A DNA stretch of 28,050 nt from positions 1 through 28,050 of the forward strand of contig CAYTLW010000102.1 of assembly GCA_964438735.1 (NCBI GenBank), written 5' to 3'. The position numbers and the translations under genes were made by a program. The notes beneath the pieces are model-generated. The model saw nothing but the letters and a program-made list of their open reading frames with translations. It had not been told where the DNA came from and searched no databases. This stretch comes from CAYTLW01 sp964438735 (GTDB taxonomy: Bacteria; Myxococcota_A; UBA9042). Positions 24,335 through 28,050 of this stretch are shown here, in pieces. Each line of letters begins with the position of its first letter. Within the stretch, counting starts at the first letter, position 1.

Positions 24335-26185
24335 TCAGCGCCTGTCGCCGCCCTCGCCGGGCCACAGCACCTCGTCGGACCAGGCACGTGGCCACGCGGA
24401 GCCGCGATTGCCGGGGATGCCGCGGCCTTCTGAAGACACGACGAAGTTGCCGACATCGGCGAAGGCGCGTTCGGAATTCACCCGCCCGCCGCGCTTGCGG
24501 AAGGGCACGAACTTGCCGCGCTGGCGCAGGCTGATCACCTCGTGGGGGCCGCAGCGCAGGTCCACCAGCGCACCCTTGCGCTTGGGGTTGAGCAGCTGCT
24601 CTTCATTGCCCACCGGATCGGCCACCGTCTTGGCCTTCAGGGTCCAGACCAGCAGCGAGGTGGGATCCTGGTCGCCATACGTGGGCGCGAGCAGGTCGTC
24701 CATGCCGTGATATTGTTTGCCGATGTCGTTCTGGTTGACCGGGCCCGCCATGAGGCAGATGCCCGCCAGCAGGTCGCAGCCAGGCGGGATGTTCACCGTA
24801 CCCATCAACTCTGCGTAGAGCGCGCTGCGCGCCGCCGCCGCGCCGACCGAGCGCACGGCCAAGAGCCAGTCCATGTCCGCGTCCTGGATCCCCTGGCGCG
24901 ACAAGCCGGCGATGTAGATTCGCTGGCCGACCAGCGCAAACGCCTTGCGTCCACGGTTGGCGTTGCGCGTGAAGACGCGTCCGGTGGGCAGATCCGCCCA
25001 CAGCGGGAAGCGCTCGATCACCTTGTCGGTGACCAGGTGTTGGGCCTTGCGCATGGCCCGCAGGCGCTCCTTGCCGCCGTCGGTGAGCACATCCACCCGA
25101 TCCAGCAGCAAGAGCTCCTTGGCGCGCTCGCGATCGCAGCCGGTCCAGTGGGCGAAGGCGTTGTAGCCCGCTCTTCCCGCCATGACCGTGAGCTCGTCGG
25201 GCACGTCCATGTCCTGCCGCTCATGGTAGGGGGGCGGGGCCTTGTCCTCCTGGTTGACGCCCGGCTGAATGCGCTCCGATCGCAGGGCCAGCAGGTTGGC
25301 GCCGATCTTGCGCCAGGTCGCCGCCGCCATGGAGACGCGCTCCCGGACCGGCACGCGCCCCTCCTGGGCCACCAATCCGACCCGCCATCCAGCCGCTCGA
25401 TCGGCCACGGAGAGGCCTGCCAGGTCTTCCATCGCGCGCAGAATTGGCGCGTTCTCCTCTCGACCGCGGCCGCAGAAGGGGGCCATGAAGACTTGCGCCT
25501 TGCGGCGCCCCGAAGACGCCACCACGGTCGCCCGCTCCACCGCTTCAGCGAGCACGCCCAGGTGCAGATGGGGCAGGTAGCCGATGGTCGGGATGTCGTC
25601 GCCATGCTCGACGCGCTTGTGCCAGACCCGCGCCGGCACCGTACCCAGGCTCAGCACCGGTTTGTGGCCCACAAACGTGAGCAGGGCAGTAAACGGCGTC
25701 CGGTAGGGCCGGGCCAGGTAGACATGGGTGCAGGCCGCATGGTCCAGCACTGGCGCTTCTCGGTGCAGCAGGCTGCGCAACAGGTGGCCGACTCGCTCGG
25801 AGTCTCTGGGCCCGAAGGTCACCTGGCGGAAGCCTCGGTAGTTCGTCGACTGGCGCGAGGTCAAGATGCCCAATGAGCCCGCCTCGAAGAGCTCTCCATC
25901 GGTGACCGCCTCGCCCGCTTCGAAGGCCGTTGGGCGCTCCAACGCCAGCAGCTGCATGGCGTCTTCGGCTTCGCCTTCGGTCAGCGAGACGCGGGTGCGG
26001 TAGCCCACCGGAGACGGCGAATCCAGGGACGACGGCAACGAGTAGCGGGTTCGACGCTCGCCCCTGGCCGCGAAGACCGCGTCGCGCGGCCGCCGCTGAT
26101 CCTCCGGCGGCGGCACGATGGGCACCACCTCCAGGTTCTTGGGCAGGGCCTCTGGATTCTGGGGTCGACTGGGCTGTTGAGCCAC
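24335..26185 (-). CDS. Unrecognised 616-residue cytoplasmic protein
   Basis: No family recognised. No signal peptide or clear membrane helix. The N-terminus (1-60) is Pro/Gln/Arg-rich and probably disordered. The body has several alpha/beta-looking stretches: TPFTALLTFVGHKPVLSLGTVPARV (about 158-182), LPHLHLGVLAEAVERATVV, KAQVFMAPFCGRG, then AFALVGQRIYIAGLSRQGIQDADMDWL and GCDLLAGICLMAGPVNQND in the C-terminal third, and a basic RGKFVPFRKRGGR segment near the end. The start is GTG 26185, with GGAGG five bases upstream. It heads the minus-strand run with the hydratase, propeller lipoprotein and channel. A virion- or secretion-type structural protein, or a DNA-linked protein, cannot be excluded; I assign no function. 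Confidence 0.75.
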   Translation of the reverse strand: MAQQPSRPQNPEALPKNLEVVPIVPPPEDQRRPRDAVFAARGERRTRYSLPSSLDSPSPVGYRTRVSLTEGEAEDAMQLLALERPTAFEAGEAVTDGELFEAGSLGILTSRQSTNYRGFRQVTFGPRDSERVGHLLRSLLHREAPVLDHAACTHVYLARPYRTPFTALLTFVGHKPVLSLGTVPARVWHKRVEHGDDIPTIGYLPHLHLGVLAEAVERATVVASSGRRKAQVFMAPFCGRGREENAPILRAMEDLAGLSVADRAAGWRVGLVAQEGRVPVRERVSMAAATWRKIGANLLALRSERIQPGVNQEDKAPPPYHERQDMDVPDELTVMAGRAGYNAFAHWTGCDRERAKELLLLDRVDVLTDGGKERLRAMRKAQHLVTDKVIERFPLWADLPTGRVFTRNANRGRKAFALVGQRIYIAGLSRQGIQDADMDWLLAVRSVGAAAARSALYAELMGTVNIPPGCDLLAGICLMAGPVNQNDIGKQYHGMDDLLAPTYGDQDPTSLLVWTLKAKTVADPVGNEEQLLNPKRKGALVDLRCGPHEVISLRQRGKFVPFRKRGGRVNSERAFADVGNFVVSSEGRGIPGNRGSAWPRAWSDEVLWPGEGGDRR

Positions 26186-26214
26186 GCTGCCTCCGCAATT
26201 ACCTGTTGGCTGGG

Positions 26215-26244
26215 TTTATGCCAGATCGACCGAGGGGGGAACAA
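26215..26244 (-). promoter_or_regulatory. Possible promoter for the minus-strand run
   Basis: On the minus strand TTGTTC (26244-26239) and CATAAA (26220-26215) are separated by 18 bp, a sigma70-like arrangement. The implied start near 26208 gives a leader of about 22 nt before GTG 26185. The match to consensus is only moderate. Confidence 0.3.
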
Positions 26245-26348
26245 GATGGCGCCACAGTCGGCGGAATGGCTGGCCGTCGGGCGGCAGCCGGCGCGCCGAC
26301 ACTGGGCGCCACGTTCGCGGAGGGGTAGGGTGGAGCCGAGGAGGCGCC

Positions 26349-27980
26349 ATGCGCACCAGGTGGCCACGACCGACCTTCGTCGGCCCCGTTTCCGGTCCTG
26401 CCGCGGCAGTGGTGGGCATCTTTTGCCTGGCGTCGACCCTGCTGGCATGTGCCGACGAAGCGGACGACGGCGCGGTCCACTCCGGTCGGGCCGTGCAAGG
26501 CTGTACCGCCGGCGAGCTGGCCGCCTGCGACGATGGCAACGCCTGCACCCAAGACGTCTGTGAGTCGGGCGGCGGTTGTACGCACACCAAAATCACCGGC
26601 CCCTGCCAGCTGGGCCAGCCCTGCACCGTGGGTCTCTGCAAAGCCGACACCTGCACCGCGTCCGGGGCGGCGAGCTACACCATCGAGATCGAAGACCTGC
26701 TGCCATGGGATCTGCGAGCGCGCCCCGGCGGCGGCCTCGTCGCCGTTGGTGGCAAGGACACCGGGCTGCAGTGGAAGCCGCGCATCGTAGCCATCGACGC
26801 CTGGGGCAAGACCGTGCCCGACGAGTCGCTCGTCATCGACGCGACCACCCGCCGCTGCGCCTTCCGCAGCGACGGCGGCTTGATCTGCGCTGGTCCGGGC
26901 GGTCCAGCCAATGTGCCCCTGCGCCAGCAGCATCCCCACCTGCAGGGCTGGGATTCCGCTGGCACGTCGCTCTGGAAGACCACCCTGGCCTCGTGGCCCT
27001 CCGATGAGCGCGGTTGTCGGCAGCTGGCCATCGCCTCGGACGACGGCGCTTTCTGTGGCCTGGATGACCCACCTGGCGGCCCCCACCAACCGCTGGCGCG
27101 GCTGCAGGCCAACGGTCAGCAGGCCTGGGGGCGGGTGATCAAGGAGATCGCCCTGCACGAGCCGCCGCCCCTGGCCGCCGTGGCCGACGGTGGCGTGGTG
27201 ATGGCCGGCCTGCCGCCCTCGGATGCGGCCGCGGGCATCTACAAGGCGGTGCGCATCCTGCGCCTGAAGCCCACCGGAGAGGCCGCCTGGTCGACTGATG
27301 TGGCCGCCCCCGCGGCCGGCAAAGGGGTCGAGTTCCTCGCTATGGCCACCGCCGCCGACCAGGGCGTCGTGGTCGCTGTCAGCGATCGAATCGGCTGCGA
27401 TGGCGCGGATTGCGGCAGCTGTTCGCCTGCGTGCGATCGCGTGCAGGCGTGGCTGACCGCGGTGGGGCCGACCGGACAGTTGAAGTGGGTACGTGCGGTG
27501 CCCATGACCGACAACCGCTCCTGGCATGACTGGCTGCACGTCGCCCCGATGCCATCTGGCGGTGCGGCGCTGCTGGGCCGTCCGGCGCCGATGTCGGGCA
27601 AGAGGTGGGGGTCGGCAGAGTGCGCCAATTGGATCGCCCGCGCGGGGCCGTTGGGCGAACTCTCGGCCGCTGCCGCGCCGCTGTCGGTCTGCCAGGAACC
27701 AGCGACGTTATTGATGGGGGGGGCGACAGGCGTCGCGGCGCTTGGCTGGTGGGTGTTCTCGGACGCGAAGAAGAGCAGCCAGCGAGCGACGATTGTGCGG
27801 ACGACGGCCTGGGGGCATGGGGACTGTAAATCGGCCGGTAAATGCGCCACGTTGACTCCCGTTGATTGCGATGATGGGGACGCCTGCACCGTCGATGATT
27901 GTCGGCCGGATGTGGGGTGTGTGCACGAGGCGCTGGCGGATGGGGTGGAGTGCGGCGGTGGCGCGGGAAGCGGGCCATAG
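26349..27980 (+). CDS. Lipoprotein: seven-bladed propeller between cysteine repeats
   Basis: Predicted 543-residue lipoprotein: signal peptide with lipobox STLLAC (Cys34), a short acidic linker, a CTDC-type cysteine repeat (CDDGNACTQDVC, 60-71, and following), then a region of seven similar strand motifs, and a second CTDC repeat (CDDGDACTVDDC, 507-518) at the C-terminus. The seven motifs, each (G/D)G-hydrophobic4-G-like, occur at about 127-135, 175-182, 231-238, 280-288, 337-344, 403-410 and 458-466. Several are preceded or followed by a DxxGxxxW-like segment, consistent with a seven-bladed beta-propeller of the PQQ/delta-60 sort. No active site is seen. ATG 26349 has GAGGAGG four bases upstream. 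It is divergent from the 616-residue protein gene. Probable surface-exposed recognition protein. Confidence 0.82.
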   Translation: MRTRWPRPTFVGPVSGPAAAVVGIFCLASTLLACADEADDGAVHSGRAVQGCTAGELAACDDGNACTQDVCESGGGCTHTKITGPCQLGQPCTVGLCKADTCTASGAASYTIEIEDLLPWDLRARPGGGLVAVGGKDTGLQWKPRIVAIDAWGKTVPDESLVIDATTRRCAFRSDGGLICAGPGGPANVPLRQQHPHLQGWDSAGTSLWKTTLASWPSDERGCRQLAIASDDGAFCGLDDPPGGPHQPLARLQANGQQAWGRVIKEIALHEPPPLAAVADGGVVMAGLPPSDAAAGIYKAVRILRLKPTGEAAWSTDVAAPAAGKGVEFLAMATAADQGVVVAVSDRIGCDGADCGSCSPACDRVQAWLTAVGPTGQLKWVRAVPMTDNRSWHDWLHVAPMPSGGAALLGRPAPMSGKRWGSAECANWIARAGPLGELSAAAAPLSVCQEPATLLMGGATGVAALGWWVFSDAKKSSQRATIVRTTAWGHGDCKSAGKCATLTPVDCDDGDACTVDDCRPDVGCVHEALADGVECGGGAGSGP

Positions 27981-28050
27981 CTCTCGCGGGGATCTGCTAG
28001 TTCGACGGACCGTAGGTACTTCCCCAGTTTCCTGGACTCGGGAAGTGGTG
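27981..28050. other. Non-coding right end
   Basis: No gene start is seen. Besides the 35-bp element there is an inverted repeat ACTTCCC (28018-28024) / GGGAAGT (28040-28046) and, inside it, a small hairpin CCAG-TTTC-CTGG (28024-28035). These could serve termination of the lipoprotein transcript, but there is no T-tract before the window ends. Confidence 0.35.
27997..28031 (+). repeat. 35-bp 3'-element, copy 2
   Basis: Same element as at 95-129 and in the same orientation relative to its upstream gene: CTAGTTCG, 11 variable bases, GTACTTCCC, two variable bases, GTTTC. Here it lies 16 bases past the lipoprotein stop codon. It may extend beyond the window. Confidence 0.5.

Overview
The window is GC-rich, gene-dense bacterial chromosome with no mobile element, RNA gene or CRISPR array that I can see. 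The organism is probably a myxobacterium-like member of Myxococcota or a related former deltaproteobacterial lineage. This is inferred from three surface lipoproteins built from CDDG-x-x-CT-x-D-x-C cysteine repeats, Asp/Thr/Pro-rich linkers after lipoboxes, a Ser/Thr kinase of the HRDLKPDN type, and heavy G/C use at third codon positions. No marker gene fixes the taxonomy.

Layout, left to right. (1) A minus-strand Ser/Thr protein kinase with a polytopic membrane C-terminus (126-2228) is divergent from a small single-pass membrane protein (2428-2931). (2) A plus-strand run, probably one operon, contains a cysteine-rich lipoprotein (3068-5617), a tandem universal-stress-type protein (5662-6516) and an ArsB/NhaD-superfamily ion transporter (6532-7896). 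The transporter's stop codon lies inside a 14-bp tandem repeat. (3) A small exported helical protein on the minus strand (7985-8554) is divergent from the dominant feature: one 11.25-kb gene (8856-20108) for a 3,750-residue lipoprotein. It joins a long cysteine-repeat N-terminus to eight beta-sandwich (cleaved-adhesin/MAM-like) modules, most of them in a phased cassette of about 1 kb. (4) A minus-strand run (26185 down to 20120) contains an unrecognised 616-residue protein, a MaoC-like hydratase, an Asp-box beta-propeller lipoprotein and an MscS-type channel with a long N-terminal coiled-coil region. It meets the giant gene tail to tail at a perfect 16-bp palindrome. (5) A divergent plus-strand lipoprotein (26349-27980) carries a probable seven-bladed propeller between cysteine repeats.

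How they may work together (inference): four lipoproteins, a signal-transducing kinase, an MscS channel and an ion transporter with a stress protein suggest a locus for the cell surface and for response to ionic or osmotic conditions. The giant lipoprotein would be a very large disulfide-stiffened surface fibre or adhesin. The most unusual items are the giant protein and its ~1-kb cassette, the 35-bp element shared by the two ends of the window (each copy lying 3' of a gene), and the 14-bp repeat that supplies stop codons in all three frames.
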